A stretch of 64,000 nt of DNA. Origin: Marsupella aquatica. Lineage: Eukaryota > Marchantiophyta. This document shows positions 47,701-60,600 of the stretch, in pieces (positions within the stretch are counted from its first letter, which is position 1; the number at the start of each line of letters is the position of its first letter). The stretch covers positions 6,572,001 to 6,636,000 of the forward strand of contig OZ316896.1 of NCBI GenBank assembly GCA_973895155.1. The letters are read 5' to 3'. Made by a program: the position numbers and the translations under genes. The notes under the pieces were generated by a model. The model was not told the DNA's origin and ran no database searches. It saw nothing but the letters and a program-made list of their open reading frames with translations.

Positions 47701-48630
47701 TGCCTGCAGCGCCTTATAAGTACTTCTTAGTTGCATACTTGCCTTGGCAAATCGAAGGTGAGGATCCATGAATCCTCTCCTCCCCTCCTTCCAGGCCAAC
47801 TCGAGCAGCTCCACGTCGGCCTGCCTCCTAAGTAAAGCCGGATTTGCCTTGAAAAACTTTGCTTTACCTCTCTCCCCATCAGTACAATTTCCTTGCAGCC
47901 GAACCCATAGCATAATCGGGTCATGATCCGATAATGCAGAACCCCCCTCATGTCGCAACTCCATAATTTTGCCTAGCCACCAGCCTTTGCCGCTAATATA
48001 AAAACGGTCCAGTCTGGACTACGACCAAACTCCATTCCGGTTCCTTCTCCATGTGAACTTAGCTCCCACAACACCACCTCTTAGTGTGTACACATCTTCC
48101 ATGTCAAACCGAACTTTAAGAAATCTCCAGAACTCCGCCTCCCGGCCACCGATAAGAGATGAGCCACCAGTTGAGTCCTGTTGCAACTCAGTCATGTTGA
48201 AGTCCCCACAGAGAATCCAATTCTCCGCTGGGAGCCCCACCTTGAGGTCATACCACAGCACGGCCCTTTGTCGTGCTGAATTAGGCGCGTAAATTGATAC
48301 TACTCCCGTCCTTTCTCCATCAATCTCCAGGATAATCCACACCGCCCGCCCCAGTTTTAACAGTCCCAATGCCACTACCTTCAGCTCCGGGTGAACTAGC
48401 AGAGCTGTGCCTCCTCTTCCCTCATCAGGAGCCGACGAGAAGAATTGATACATAGGGAGGATAGCCCTCAAAGCCAAATCCAGGCGAAATTGTTCAGCTT
48501 TAACTTCTTGCAGAGCCAAGATGCTGACAGGGGCCCGTAATGACTGCACCCAATTCTTTACTACATGCTTACGATTTGTCTCACATAAACCACACACATT
48601 CCACGATGCCAACAACAGCAATTCGCCCAT
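44706..48630 (-). pseudogene. LINE ORF2: endonuclease and reverse transcriptase (two lesions)
   Basis: Endonuclease LLASWNVCGL, LALQEVKAEQF, CGDFNMTEL (48630-47930); reverse transcriptase KLDFEKAFDRVNHEY, GVRQGCPLSPPLF and LFADDVGM (46850-46480); C-terminal domain with RAKTFIWRVIVGGL and CKYCSGLLESMPHLFVQC. Only two lesions: TAG at 48019-48021, where the other LINE has Q, and a 2-nt deletion near 46770 relative to the other LINE. This is the better preserved reverse transcriptase of the pair, with about 700 uninterrupted residues after the deletion. Confidence 0.93.
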
Positions 48631-48686
48631 CTAGCCTAAATTTGAATCACCGAAGCAGCGGCCTCCATCTCTGCCTCCGAGTTGAG

Positions 48687-49478
48687 TTAAATTCGAGCGC
48701 GTCCCCCCGGAGACATCTCCACATCCAAGCTAATTCTCAGGTTGCCTAAGACCGCAGCAAAAGGTATCAACTTAAGCCGGTTACCACCCCTGTTTACACC
48801 AGAGGACCCCTCTCCCACAACCTTACCTATCTCCTCTCCATCGGATCGCTCGGTACCTGCCAGCCCTTTGTGTCCCCGTGAGGACCTGTCACCGCCACCT
48901 GCATCAGACAAGCATCCTCGTGAGAAGCTTAGGGAACGTTGTTTCTTGGAATCACCTTTCAGTTTGTCTTTGGTAACAGTGGGAGGAGTTCTCAGCTCCT
49001 GCTTCCGTGCTCTGGCCTTGAGTTTACTGTTTGAAATGTAAGTCTCATATTCAGACATCTCTGCGTCCGAATCACCATGATACGAGAAAGCTTCTTTGCC
49101 AGAGTCCCCCCGATTAAAGTCAGAGGCCTGTAGCAGTCCAGAGTTCCCTTGCTCCGCAGGAAAAGGGGGCGGCTCAAAAATCAAAGCCTTGGCATCCAGC
49201 ACAGTCTCCTTCCTTCCATACTCGCTCCTGCACGCCAATGGGAGAACCACCTCCACCGGAGCCAACTCATTTCTAGCCACCACTGCCAAGGGCATCCCAG
49301 CATTCAGATGAACAGGCTCACCTGTCATTAAGCCCGAACCCTCAGCCCGGTTTTTGTGCCTGCTACTCTCAGAGACCATCCTCTCGATCTGCTCCATATC
49401 TACCTCCACAGCCTTCCTCTGCTGATTTTCCACCTGCAATGCCCTGGCCTCCCTGAATTCCGCCCTGGCCTTTCTCAT
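48687..49478 (-). pseudogene. LINE ORF1, C-terminal part only
   Basis: Open for 263 codons and contains AFSYHGDSDAEMSEYETY, matching the other LINE, and a Lys/Arg/Ser-rich tail (DSKKQRSLSFS). The zinc knuckle half is missing, so the insertion is 5'-truncated at about 49480. Confidence 0.75.
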
Positions 49479-49480
49479 TT

Positions 49481-52400
49481 TTATTAATATTTGTGGAAAT
49501 GTTTACTTTTCTAACCTAATTTTATCTTAGTCTTTCTGAAAAATCATCAATTTCATTTATAACCCATACTTAACACTAATTCATTTTAACTTTTAAACTC
49601 AAATGCTTGTTTACACTTCTTTTGTTTTTCTCACTAATGTGGATCCTTAGAAAATTCTAGAATCATTGCACTTCACAATAAGATTTTAATTTAACTTCCC
49701 TTTATTCTTATAAGCTTTGGTTAAAATTGACATCATGTTTTTTTGGGAAGCTGTATCTAGCTCCAGCTAGGCTCTTATTTTCTTGGTTCTGGTTGGCTCT
49801 TCTTGGCTTTGGTTCAACTCAGACCATTCTTGCTGTGGGTTCAGTCATCAATCATCTTGCCCTGACATACCCTGCAAAGTCTCAGTCTTTGCCTCGCCTC
49901 TTCCTTTTTGGCGTCTTTTCTCATTTCCTCATGTGTCTCTTTTCTTTCCCCTCCTGCCCCTCCACTTTGACTATCCAGTCCCATAGAAAGAAGAACCTTC
50001 TTCCTGACATATATTTTTCCTATTGTCTTCTTCTATCTACCAAAAAGTAATTCAACTCTAATCTTCCTCCTATTGCAACACTCTTATACTAAGCTTAGAT
50101 TCAGGGTTTTGCCGTCCTTTGAATTAGTTCAAACTATCTATCTTGTTTTGCCTTTTTCCTTCCCTTCCGCCAAGGATCTTCATATCAGCTTATATAATCT
50201 CTCTATACACATTACACGAGCCTTATTCACGAATCCTCTCGCTTCAGTATTGCTGTTCATCCTTCTTCTTCTTCTCATAGTATTCTTTCCATCCCCGAGA
50301 ATAGTTAGTCTCCAAAACACACAGTCTTTTCTTAGTGCTTGAATCGATCCTTCCCGATGAAATCTTATGTTCATCTTATTTCCCTTTTTACTTCTGAATC
50401 CGCTTGTCCATTCCTTCTTTCCTGAAACGCCCAGTCAAATGCAATCCTTGTTTTCTCAGCAACATCGTTTCTTCTCCACGAAACAATCGGCCATCAAAGA
50501 AACTTTTGTTTGGGCTTTCTTTTCCCTTTTTAATCCACTTCAATGGATTCCACCAAATGAAAAAATTGATATTTCACTATGACTAGCTTTTTCATCTCAG
50601 AACATGGACAAGAGTTCCGGTTTTGTTCGGCTTCCCTATATTTCAAATTCCTTTTTGCTTTGGCAGCGCCAGAGCTCTCAACACACAGCATTGATCGTAT
50701 GATCATAGTTCAATTTGATCATACAAATCAGCAAAGACAAATTGTCTCCAATGTTAATACTCCAACTACGCATCGTTTCGCATCAGATCTTATGTAGAGC
50801 GAGAGTTTTCACGGAAATCTCCCGGCTGGACTCCCAATGGTATTCACAACGCTTTAGCTTACTCCACGTAAATCAATTGCCAAAGAATGATGACATCTTC
50901 CCAACCGGTTCTCCACTGCTTTTCCCGAATCCATTCCCTTAGCAATGTCCTTATCTCTCAAGTCCTGCTTGATTCAGCACTCCATTGCGTAGTTTGCAAC
51001 ATCATCCGATAGCATTCTCTCTCCAAACCTCGTTCACCGAAGTAAAAGGAAAAATTCCTGAACATCCTCTGAATGCCGCGCTCATCAACTCTTCATCGAT
51101 TGTGAGCATACTTCTTAGTCCTAATGAAAGCACTTCTTGTTCATCTCGTAAATTCAGGCAGCAAGAACGCAGGATTCTAATCATTCCCAAGTTTTCCTTG
51201 ATCTCATAATTTCTTTGCCACATTATTCATTTCTCTTCCATAAACTCCTATTTTTCACCTTCCTTTCCCTGCTCAACTCCGTACGCCATTGCTCAATCTC
51301 TTCCGTTCAGTTACTGCTCAAAGTGCTCCTTGTTACCTCACACACAATCTGTCTTTGTTTTCCAGAATTTTCTGACTCCTTAGCCTCTGCGTAACCTCCT
51401 CAGGCATCAACGACGTTCACCTCAACAAATCCCCCCACCACCACAACAATATAGCTTCCCTTTCTGGTCCCTCTCTTCATGAAAAATTCTACAATAAAGT
51501 CAATTCAACTAGTATGTGGGTCCAGCTCAATTCTTTTTTGAGTGGATCTTGCATTCAATAGAGTGTTGTGTATGGGCTAGATCACATTGTCAAAGTGCAT
51601 TCAAAGGGGTGTTCTACATATGTAGGCTAGATCAGATTGCCAAAGTGCATTGAAAGGAGCGTTATAAATCTGTCGTTTTAAATTCATGTGCTTAAAATTT
51701 AATTTTGGTGAGAATGACATCTAAAGTTCATCTATAATAATAAGAGGATACAACAAGAAAAATGATGACTTGGATTGAATCAATAGTTGTAAATATCTAT
51801 GATATTATCTTGGGCAACTTAGTTTGAAGATTCAATTTGTTAATACATGCTAATAAAACAAAATTCTCATCAATGTCCTAATGATCATGGCAAGTGGAAA
51901 CAAAGACAAAAACCATAAGTGTAGAATCATCATAGGTGTTGGAGAGAGAGGTCATATAGACCAACTTTCATGGGACTATGAACACTTGTTTTCTTGCATG
52001 ATGTGTATTATGTAATCAATTATACTTTATGATGTTATTTTGTCTTATTATTAAATGTAGTTTTCTCCATTATGTAGAGATTATAACTAATAAACTGAAC
52101 AAAAATAGGTTGGATAGGAGATTTAGTGATGTTGTGTCCAATATTAAGGGACTAATTTGTTGTGCTTGTGGAGGCTGATTGGAGGTTGAACTCATGACTC
52201 TTTTGGTGTGCCTAGGGTGATCATAGTGGTGTGTAACAGCATACTTCAGGCTAGGTGGAAGTATGGTTTACAGGAGACATTCAAGCTTCGAGGCGGACAT
52301 CAAGTGGCAGAGTATTTTTTGTATGGCTCTCATCATGTGACCCAGGTAGGTTTGTAGCATTGCATGTTTTGTTTAATAATTACACTTTGTATGGATTTTA

Positions 52401-53007
52401 TTAGTTGTGAAGTGGCCTAATGTCCTTTCAATTCAATAGTTGAGCCCCCCTCTTCACCCTTTCTTGAGATGAACATTTTACTCTTGGTTGCTAGACAAAC
52501 TTGGGAGAGTTTACGAATTATTTTATAATCAATAGCAAGCTCAACTTGTTGACAACACTTGAAATACAGGTTTGCCTTCTTTCTCTTATCTCCTTCTGGT
52601 CCAGAAGTGTGATTGCTAATATATTTTGTGATAAACCTATTTCAAACATTTGTTCAATTCCAAGATTTCACTTTAGTCCATTGGTTTGTGATAATTGTTT
52701 CTAGATAAAAGAAAGTGAAAAGTTCTAATTTGCAACATCTGATATTCAGATCTAAACTTAGTGAACTATTTGACCTGAAAATTGGAGTTTCATATTTTAC
52801 TTGTAAATACTTTTTCAAATCTTGACAACTGAAAAGATGTAAATATTGATACTCTATCTAAGGAACTTTACTACAAAGAAAGGCATAAGAAGACTTTAGA
52901 TTGAGAGTTATTTCCTTTTGAAATTTCTTTTCCATATAGAAATAGCAAAAGCAAGATCAACATTTGATACTACTCTTAACATAACATTGTCTTTACGTTA
53001 AAAATTA
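49481..53007. other. Gene-poor stretch
   Basis: 49481-51480 is pyrimidine-rich on the plus strand, with many short ORFs that lack any known motif. 51480-53007 is AT-rich. A GT-like donor after CCCAG at about 52341 might mark a dead exon. I support no gene here. Confidence 0.4.
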
Positions 53008-53217
53008 AGAAGATCACAAGTTAAGGCATCTTGGTGCCCACATCCGGAAGGTTGGTGTACTGTTTGACCCCAATTGTAACTTTAAAATTAATAAGGTTAC
53101 AAGTTAAGGCATTCTGGTGCACACATCCGCAAGGGTCTGTGTACTGTTTGACCCCAATTATAACTTTGAATTTGATAAGGTTATGAGTTAAGATATTAAG
53201 GTGCACACATCCTTAAG
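53008..53217. repeat. Tandem repeat, about 85-bp unit, 2.4 copies
   Basis: Units begin near 53008, 53094 and 53178 (the last partial). Shared parts: ACAAGTTAAGGCAT, CACATCC and TGTACTGTTTGACCCCAATT. Confidence 0.8.
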
Positions 53218-53389
53218 TAGGCTTAGCGTTATTGGGATTGGATTAAGACAAAATTGTCATATCAATATATTTTTAACTCACAATTTGGAGCTAAGTTTGA
53301 GGTCCAACTTTAATACTAGATTTCCTCAGCTTTTCTCTATCCGGGGTACACAACATCATCAGTTATCTCAAAAATTTTAGAATCTCAGC

Positions 53390-53830
53390 TGAGGAGTTGA
53401 GATGGGGCCTTCGAACTTCTGCTCAACTCAGCTGGGCAGCCGAGGTTGATTCAATCTTGGCTGACCTCGCCAAGATGGGCGTACGGACCGAAAAAAATCC
53501 AAAAAAAAAACACCAAAAAATTTCCAAATTTTTTTTTTCCCCATCTCAGCTGGCCTTGCCAAGATGGGACGTACGGACCGAAAAAAATGTGGAAAAAAAA
53601 ACCCAAAAATTTGAAAAAAAAATTTTGAAAAAAATTCAATTTTTTTTCCCATCTCGGCTGGGCTCGCTGAGATAGGTGTCCGTACGGTATGGACGCCTCA
53701 TGGCGAAAAAAAATTTCCTTCAAATTTTCAAGAAAAATTCAAGAATTTTTTTCCTTCATTTTTTTCCTTTTTCTCATCGCAACTTGGCGGCCTCTCTGAG
53801 ATGAGGTGACAGCTGATATCAGGTACACTA
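53390..53830. repeat. Imperfect repeats with GATGGGCGTACGGACCG core and A/T runs
   Basis: A unit of CTCAGCTGGCCTTGCCAAG-type sequence plus CGTACGGACCGAAAAAAA occurs at about 53455, 53545 and 53650, separated by long A and T runs. The core CGTACG is palindromic. It has no coding potential. Confidence 0.7.
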
Positions 53831-56350
53831 ATGAAAGTGACTGATAACTGATGAGATTACTTATCTCCCTCTATCTGGTAGAGAATGTTTAGCCCATTTG
53901 GTTGAGTAGAACAAAAATGATTTTTTTTAGAGATCCATGTTGATTTTGGCTTGAACTTAGTTGACCCACATTACTGGCCCATATTTAATAATTACTCTTT
54001 CCCAGTTTTTGAGTGACAACTAGCATAGATTTGACATGCGTTATACTTCTCACACACATTACTATTCTTGCATGGGCTTCCATTCTTGCACACATGGCAA
54101 TTTTTACACAAGAGACTTTATTGTGCATCAACCCACGTTGCATAACTCTCATCATTGATCAACAAACATCAATAGTTAAGACTAGCTTGTTATCTTATTT
54201 TATTACCCAAAGTACTATCCAAGTTTTTGTTTAAATTTGGCATCAAAGAATGTGTATCATTCTTGCAAATGAACACAACATTTTCTTCACAGTTGCCACA
54301 CGAGTGTCTTGAATGGTCACACCAGTGATATGACACGTTGCACAATCTCCACCTTTGATAAGTAAAATCCAACGGATAAGAATGAATGGATGACATGGAA
54401 TTTCTCTGAATTTATAAATTTGCAAGAGTCTCTAACTGGACCCATAAAGACTGCACACTCACAGCCTAGTCATCCAGACATTCACCATGCCAGTTTGTTC
54501 AAGCTCGAAGGTCCTCCACCATTCCAAACAAATCAGCCGAGCCTCACCCTTCCTCGAGTTTTCTGTTCTCCATAGTAGTTTGTTCGTCTCTAGCATGCCC
54601 AAGCTCTTTGACTTCCACCGTTCCCCTCAATTCACCTGAGAACCTCCTGATGCCACCATCGGCCTCCGCTCTCTGATCTCCCTTGCCTCACACAAAAATA
54701 CTCAAACACACAACACAATGCCCACGCAATGAAAAACAACTTCCCCCAACACACGACTCCACGCGCGCATGATCAATTCAATAATGCCCCTTGTGGACCG
54801 TGATTGTTCAAAGCTCTCCATGTGTCGCTCCCACAAAATTTCACCCTAAACCCCATTCAAATTTGGTTAACTCCTACTTTCATTTATTCTTCTTTTCTCT
54901 TTAGCTCAAAACTCAATCTTCACTTAAACCCTTTTCCCCTCTACCAGAGTTAAGCCAATTCTCCAAAAGTTGTTTCAAGGCAAGTTGCCCCAAATCAGCA
55001 GAGCTCACTCCACTCATAAGCTTATTTTCCCGATGACACCATTGTTCCTCCACCCCCCTCTGGTTGTTCCTTTGCCCCCTTTTCTCCCCGCTTCTCTCCG
55101 GTTGAAGTCTTTGGACCCCCTTGATTGCCCCCTGACCTTCCCTCCTGTCCAGTTGGTGTCCTTCCTGGAGGCCCTCTTTGTTGTGCCCTGGTGGATCCTC
55201 CTGTTTTGCCCCCTTCTGTCAATTCCTCATGAGCCCTTTTGCCATGCCTTTCCACTACCCTGTGAGCTACCCTCAAATACTGACCCTCCAGAGGCTGCCC
55301 CTTTCTTTGGCTTCATCCACCCTATCCCAACCCCTCCTGTTGTTTCCCCTTTTAGGATCGCCATGTCTCTTCTTCCCCCTTGTCTTAGAAACATCTTTTG
55401 GTCCCCCTCCCTCTAGATGGACACCCCTTGCACTTCCCCCTCCTTATCCCTCCATCATCCCCCAGTCTTTTGACTCAACCACCCTCTCCCTTCTATTTCT
55501 GTAGATGAAGTGCCTCAATTGGTTGCGATTGGGCCAATGTGGTGCTCAAGCCTGGGCCCTTTGGACTCATTGTCTGTCAAGGGTCCAGGCAGCTCCATCC
55601 AAGCCCTGTCGATTCTCATGCATTAAGCATTTGCTCTCACTGCATGAACTAAACTTCATTGCACTTAGGCCCAAGAGGAGTTTTTGCTCAAACCCTCAAA
55701 ACAAACAATCCTTCAGGGGGTCACAATCCTTCAGGGGGTCTGGGGGGGGTCCACCCTGAGCCCGGCCTTTGTTGTGACCCAACTAGCTCATAACACCAGT
55801 TCAAGTCCCTTATGCACAACCCTAGCTCGAGATTGCCTTTGCTAGAGTAAGGCTTCCTTGCTCTCAAGTCTTTCCCATACTTAATGCCTTCGAGATGGCC
55901 ATCCTAGTGCTTGGACCATAGACAAACTCGACGTTGGAGTAAGCAATGCTGGAGCTAAGTGGTGGAGTAATCAAGTTTTGAAACGTTTGGTCTCTTGCTT
56001 CATTGTGGATCTCCACCCCATTTTCTTTGACTACATCATGGACGTTGAGGCTAGATTTTTCTCCTTTCAGGTTCAGCTTTGTTATGCCCCAATCTCTACT
56101 GCCTGAGGCTGTTCAGGCCATTGTTCCAAATTTTGTGGAGGTGATTTTAGACAGTCCAAATTGTGTTAGTAGATGATTTCTCACCGCATGCATAGACAAA
56201 TCCTTTCTAGCTTGCTCATTGATGCAGCTTTGGACTTGGTTTGGGTTTGTCTACATTCCAGTGCGGAAGTTGGTTCTGGAGCTTGGCTTTTGGCCAGTCC
56301 TTGGTGGGCACCCTTTTGTTTGTGCTCCTTCATCTTTACCACGTCTTTGA
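53831..56350. other. Gene-poor stretch
   Basis: Mixed composition. 54970-55500 is strongly pyrimidine-rich on the plus strand, and 55721-55752 holds a short direct repeat CAATCCTTCAGGGGGTC. No gene supported. Confidence 0.4.
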
Positions 56351-56440
56351 GATCAGATCAGATCAGATCAGATCAGATCAGATCAGATCAGATCAGATCA
56401 GATCAAATCAAATCAAATCAAATCAAATCAAATCAAATCA
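56351..56440. repeat. Pentanucleotide microsatellite (GATCA)11(AATCA)7
   Basis: Eleven exact GATCA units (56351-56405) pass without a break into seven AATCA units (56406-56440). Confidence 0.97.
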
Positions 56441-56869
56441 AATAAAAAATTCAATCAAATTCTAAGCTTCAAAACAACCCAAAGAGTGAAGGGAGCTGTC
56501 AGTGGCAAGATGTGAGCTCATGTGAGGACCTTTGCTTCCTCATCGTGTGACCAAACTAAAGGGCCTAGAGAGTCTCTAAAACTTCAATAGCCTTATCTCT
56601 CTTGCTACCAATCGCCATGATATATAGTGCCCAAGCTGCCTTGGAGGTAGTGTAAACAAAGCATATAAATTTTGAGCTAATATATGTGTACTACTCTCAC
56701 CTCATGGTACACTCTATAAGCTATGAACACATGGTATTAATTCTCAATACTAAGACTATCACATAGTTTACAAGTCCTCTGCTGTCTCTCAATACCACTC
56801 CACCTCTTCTACTGCCAAATGATGAGAACTCAGTCTATCTCTAGCTATGATTTTTTCTTAATTGCAAAG
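56441..56869. other. Short gene-less stretch
   Basis: Nothing recognised between the microsatellite and the gene fragment that follows. Confidence 0.4.
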
Positions 56870-57260
56870 AGATAGGAGCACTAAGTACCCTTGCTCTTCA
56901 TACAACTGCATTGGAGTCACATCCCTCAAGTAGTGTTGTAGCCTAGGACTAGGATCTGCCCACAACTTCTTGATGGCTTGAGCTTGCAATGCCTTTCTTA
57001 GTGCCTTTGGAGGCCCTTACCGTTTATCATTTAGTAATCCCCATGCTTCTGCCCACCTAATCACATCAGCATATCAACAGGAACCTGTACCATGAATGTT
57101 TTGAAGTTTTGAGCCCACATTTTAGCGAAAGGTAACACTTGATCGGGTTCCTTACAACAACTAAATGCAGTCACTTCTCCACCAAATATACATAAACCAT
57201 CGAGTGGGTCCAACCATACACTGGCTGCTGATACGAAACACACTCGAAATGTTACTTATC
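56870..57260 (-). pseudogene. Unrecognised gene fragment next to element 2
   Basis: Minus strand. Two frames carry protein-like sequence: ASVWLDPLDGLCIFGGEV then KEPDQVLPFAKMWAQNFK, and RWAEAWGLLNDK then AIKKLWADPSPRLQHYL. A palindrome lies about 40 bp upstream (57298-57312), as it does upstream of exon 2 of the ParB-like gene. DPLDGLCIFGG faintly resembles motif I of beta-class DNA methyltransferases. It could be the last exon of another copy of gene 2, but it does not match the last segment of element 1, so I leave it unnamed. Confidence 0.35.
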
Positions 57261-57297
57261 TTAAAAATATCATCGGAATTGGAACTGTATTCTATAA

Positions 57298-57527
57298 TAT
57301 CGCTAGGCGCTAACAAAAAACAAACCAAGATTTCTAGCCCATTGCAATAAACTTATTGCAAAAATACCTACAAGTGTAAGAGTTTAGATGAGAAGAATTC
57401 CATTCCCAGAATGTTAAGAAACGGAAATTTTGGTTTCAAACACAAGTACTTTAAAGAATCCATCCGGCCCATGAAATGAAAGAGATTCACTCAGAACGGG
57501 ACAAACTTATGCTAGCGTCGGGCGCTA
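57298..57527. repeat. Two 15-bp palindromes 3' of the element 2 transposase
   Basis: 57298-57312 TATCGCTAGGCGCTA and 57513-57527 TAGCGTCGGGCGCTA, two and one changes from consensus. Confidence 0.8.
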
Positions 57528-57624
57528 GCCATATATATTAACCAAATGTGATCGTTGAAAAGAAATGAAACATTGCAATGCGACAAATGAGGTTGGAGCC
57601 GTTCAACGTTACTAAATCTCTAGT

Positions 57625-60600
57625 CTATAAGTTTAGAGAATTCTGCCTAGCTAGAATGAGCCTCACCTCACCTACAGTCAAAATTGGCTGACTAGCCAAA
57701 GTTGAATCCACGACATCTAGTTTGAGGACGTTGGTATAAACCCAATATAGATGCTTGCAAGGCATGAAAGGCCGTCCATGAGAATGGCGACGATAGAAGT
57801 CCTCACAAGAACAGCAGGGGAAAATACAAATCTGCACCCAGTAAGTGTTTGTCGTACGAAGTTTCTCTTGGGTCTGGATCTGAAATTGTTTGCCCCAAGA
57901 GTTTCCGATTGAAACATCAAACTGTTGAATAAGTGTCATCAGCTCGTTGTTTGCAGATTCAATTCTTTTGTTGTGTCCTTGTGAAAGATTTGAACGTGGG
58001 ACTGTATTTTTACCATTCCTACTCTGAAGGCAGATATTTGGCTCCAGGAGATTGATTTTCTCAGGGAAAACATTCACATTGATTCGCAAGTCAAATGGAG
58101 ATGGAGGAGCCTGACGTCCGGCCTCTGGATTGATCGCAATCCCTTGCTGAGATAGGAATTGGACCTCAGCTTCCGAAAGATTTGTGCCCTTCAAAACGGG
58201 CAGGGTATGAGGAAACGGGGGAAGATTCACCACATTACGACGGGGCCGACTCTTATGGCATGCATTATTGGGACAGAACCAAATCATCTCAGGATGTGGT
58301 TCTCCCCTGAACATGCGGTGTCCTTTGACAACAATGCCAACTACACCATCCGTTGACGGGTAACCAACCTTTTTCAGACAATTTCGACACTCATCTCGCT
58401 CCGATTTACCACCAAGAGATCCATTACATTGAGGCCCTGCACCATGTTTCGTCACTCTTTGCAGGTGCCAAGCACCTGGTCGCACATCTGTCTCCAACAC
58501 AGATGAGTCATGGACAACCCTTTGGAGGTTCGGAGGTGCACTTTGCGGTGCTACAGAAGACCTTGTCACCCTCCTCCACGGTGGAGTACTCCACTGACAG
58601 CCTTCTTCGATTTCGCTTTCCGATAGATCCACAACGCCAATGTTATCGTGAACAGGTCCCTCTACATTCAGGGAGAATTCGATCTTGTTTAAGTTTTTCC
58701 TCTTCATGCCTCGAGTATTGGGTGATGTTACAAGAATAGTGTCATGCCGATGGGAGTCTTGTGCCGAGATGTTCCCAGAGGCCTGACCTTTCCTCTTCAC
58801 AGACTTTGTTGTAACATCCCCATTGAGTGGACCACTCCTTTCCAGGTCGAATTCAGCCGCACCGGAAAGAAGCATATTGGAAGCATCTTGGAAAAGTTTT
58901 GAAGAACCTGCCTGGTCCGCCGAACGGAATGCCAATTCCCAAATTGTAGGTCCGGTTCCTCGGTGAAGACCTCTCTTATACGCCGTATATGCTGCAACTT
59001 GTGAGACACCCCTGTTTTGGTCCATCTCACATGCTTCGAATAGGCCAGCCTTTTTCTTAGTTTGCCAAGCCTTCATTATGGAATGCGCCGCCTCTGAAGT
59101 AGTACAGTTAGGAATCATAGCGCTTTCCTCCACGCTTTTGTTCTGCATCCACCATAGGAGCAGAGTTTAGGAAATATGACTTAGCCACATGTACATAAAA
59201 TCAATGACAGCGCCTGGCGCTAGCAACATTCAAACTATATTTTTGCAAAATTTAAGAAACAAGTGGTCCATTAATACTAGCACCGGGCGCTAGTATCAAA
59301 AACAAGATAATGATGAACGAAACCTACGAGACCACACTAACTGAAAATAATGGTAGCGCCAAGCGCTAGTATGAGTTTGAGTGGTTACTGGATGTTGAAA
59401 CTCACCAAACAAATGAAATTTCCCCATTGACGCCATCGGACCACCCACCACGCCAACCAACCTTGGAGCATTCGAAGCTTCCCTGGAACACAATTCCTAG
59501 ATCTCCACCATACATCGATATCCCTTGAAATTCTGTACGCTCCAAGAAATGTGGACGCGTTCCTTAAAGAGTCCCACATCTTCCGATGCTCATCTCGTTT
59601 TTCTTCCAATACACCTTCAATCGAGTGATGATGAAACGATTGATAGAAGTGAAACGCATCCGATCGCTCCTTTTCTGGGTTAGGATGTCCTCCGAAAAAT
59701 ACATTCTGAACAGCATTCCACCCAGCTTGGGCATTGTCAGCCATGAATCCATGGATTACAACATTATCCAACCCATTTTCATGGCAAACCTCAATCATCA
59801 ATTTCCAGGCTTTCTCTAGAGACTCTGAATCTTCTGCTTTCAACTCACATGTGAAAATTGTGCAAAGAGCACGATAATTGTGATCATAAACATGTGCACT
59901 AAAATTTATCCAATCTTTTGTCATCCTCCTCATCACATCAAAACTGACCCATGCCCCTTCCAATGGACCTCCAGGCTGCATTTGGCGCAACAAATCAACT
60001 CCAGATCCGTGCCCTTTTACAGTCATTTTGAAAATATGTGGCCTATCCTCTTTACAGCCTTGACCTGGGAGCATGTAACATTGTAGAAAGGGAAAGATTA
60101 TGCATTTCTGCATTTCAACAAGAAACTCCAACTCACCTTTGCCTTTTTGGTCTTGCCGAACGCTTCGAAAAAGAGATGCAAACTTTTGAGGGGTCGAAAC
60201 TACCATTAACGACTCCCAAATTTCTCTTTCCTCCAATTCACCAATGTCATTGTTGGACACACAAAGAGCCTTCCTTAAAGATCCAGTTATAGCGTTCTTC
60301 AGACCCGATGGTGTGGCACACGGCGTAGCTTCATGTTGTTTCTTTATGAAGTTGTGAGCAATCTTTTCAGCACCACGAGAAAAAACTTTTCGACTGGGAT
60401 GAGCATGAGTTCCGACATGCACAGCAAGACAGGACATATGCTTACAAGTATCCGCATCTAGAAGTAGTTGAGGGTACATATAAAAAAGCATTGCAGGACA
60501 TGCTTCAGTACAAAAGGGTAATCGTTGGCAATAGTGACAAACTACGCCACCCTCGTCAATCATCTTTCCTACGGTATGTGGCCCCGCGAGTTTGGGTGTC

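Larger units (their letters stand above)
44441..49480 (-). mobile_element. L1-like LINE, 5'-truncated
   Basis: Close relative of the LINE at 36175-44163. It ends in a T-rich plus-strand tract (44441-44520, the poly-A side) and a 3' UTR beginning CCGTGAAACCCCACGG, like CCACGAAAGACCCCGTGG in the other copy. ORF2 is nearly complete; only the last third of ORF1 remains. No target-site duplication was recognised. Confidence 0.85.

Noticed and set aside
49727-51209. Several 60-107-residue ORFs in the pyrimidine-rich stretch
   Set aside because: Their composition follows the base skew (Phe, Leu, Ser, Pro), they overlap in different frames, and no domain is recognised.
54970-55504. 148-residue Pro/Leu-rich ORF
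   Set aside because: A product of a CT-rich tract with overlapping open frames on both strands; no known family.
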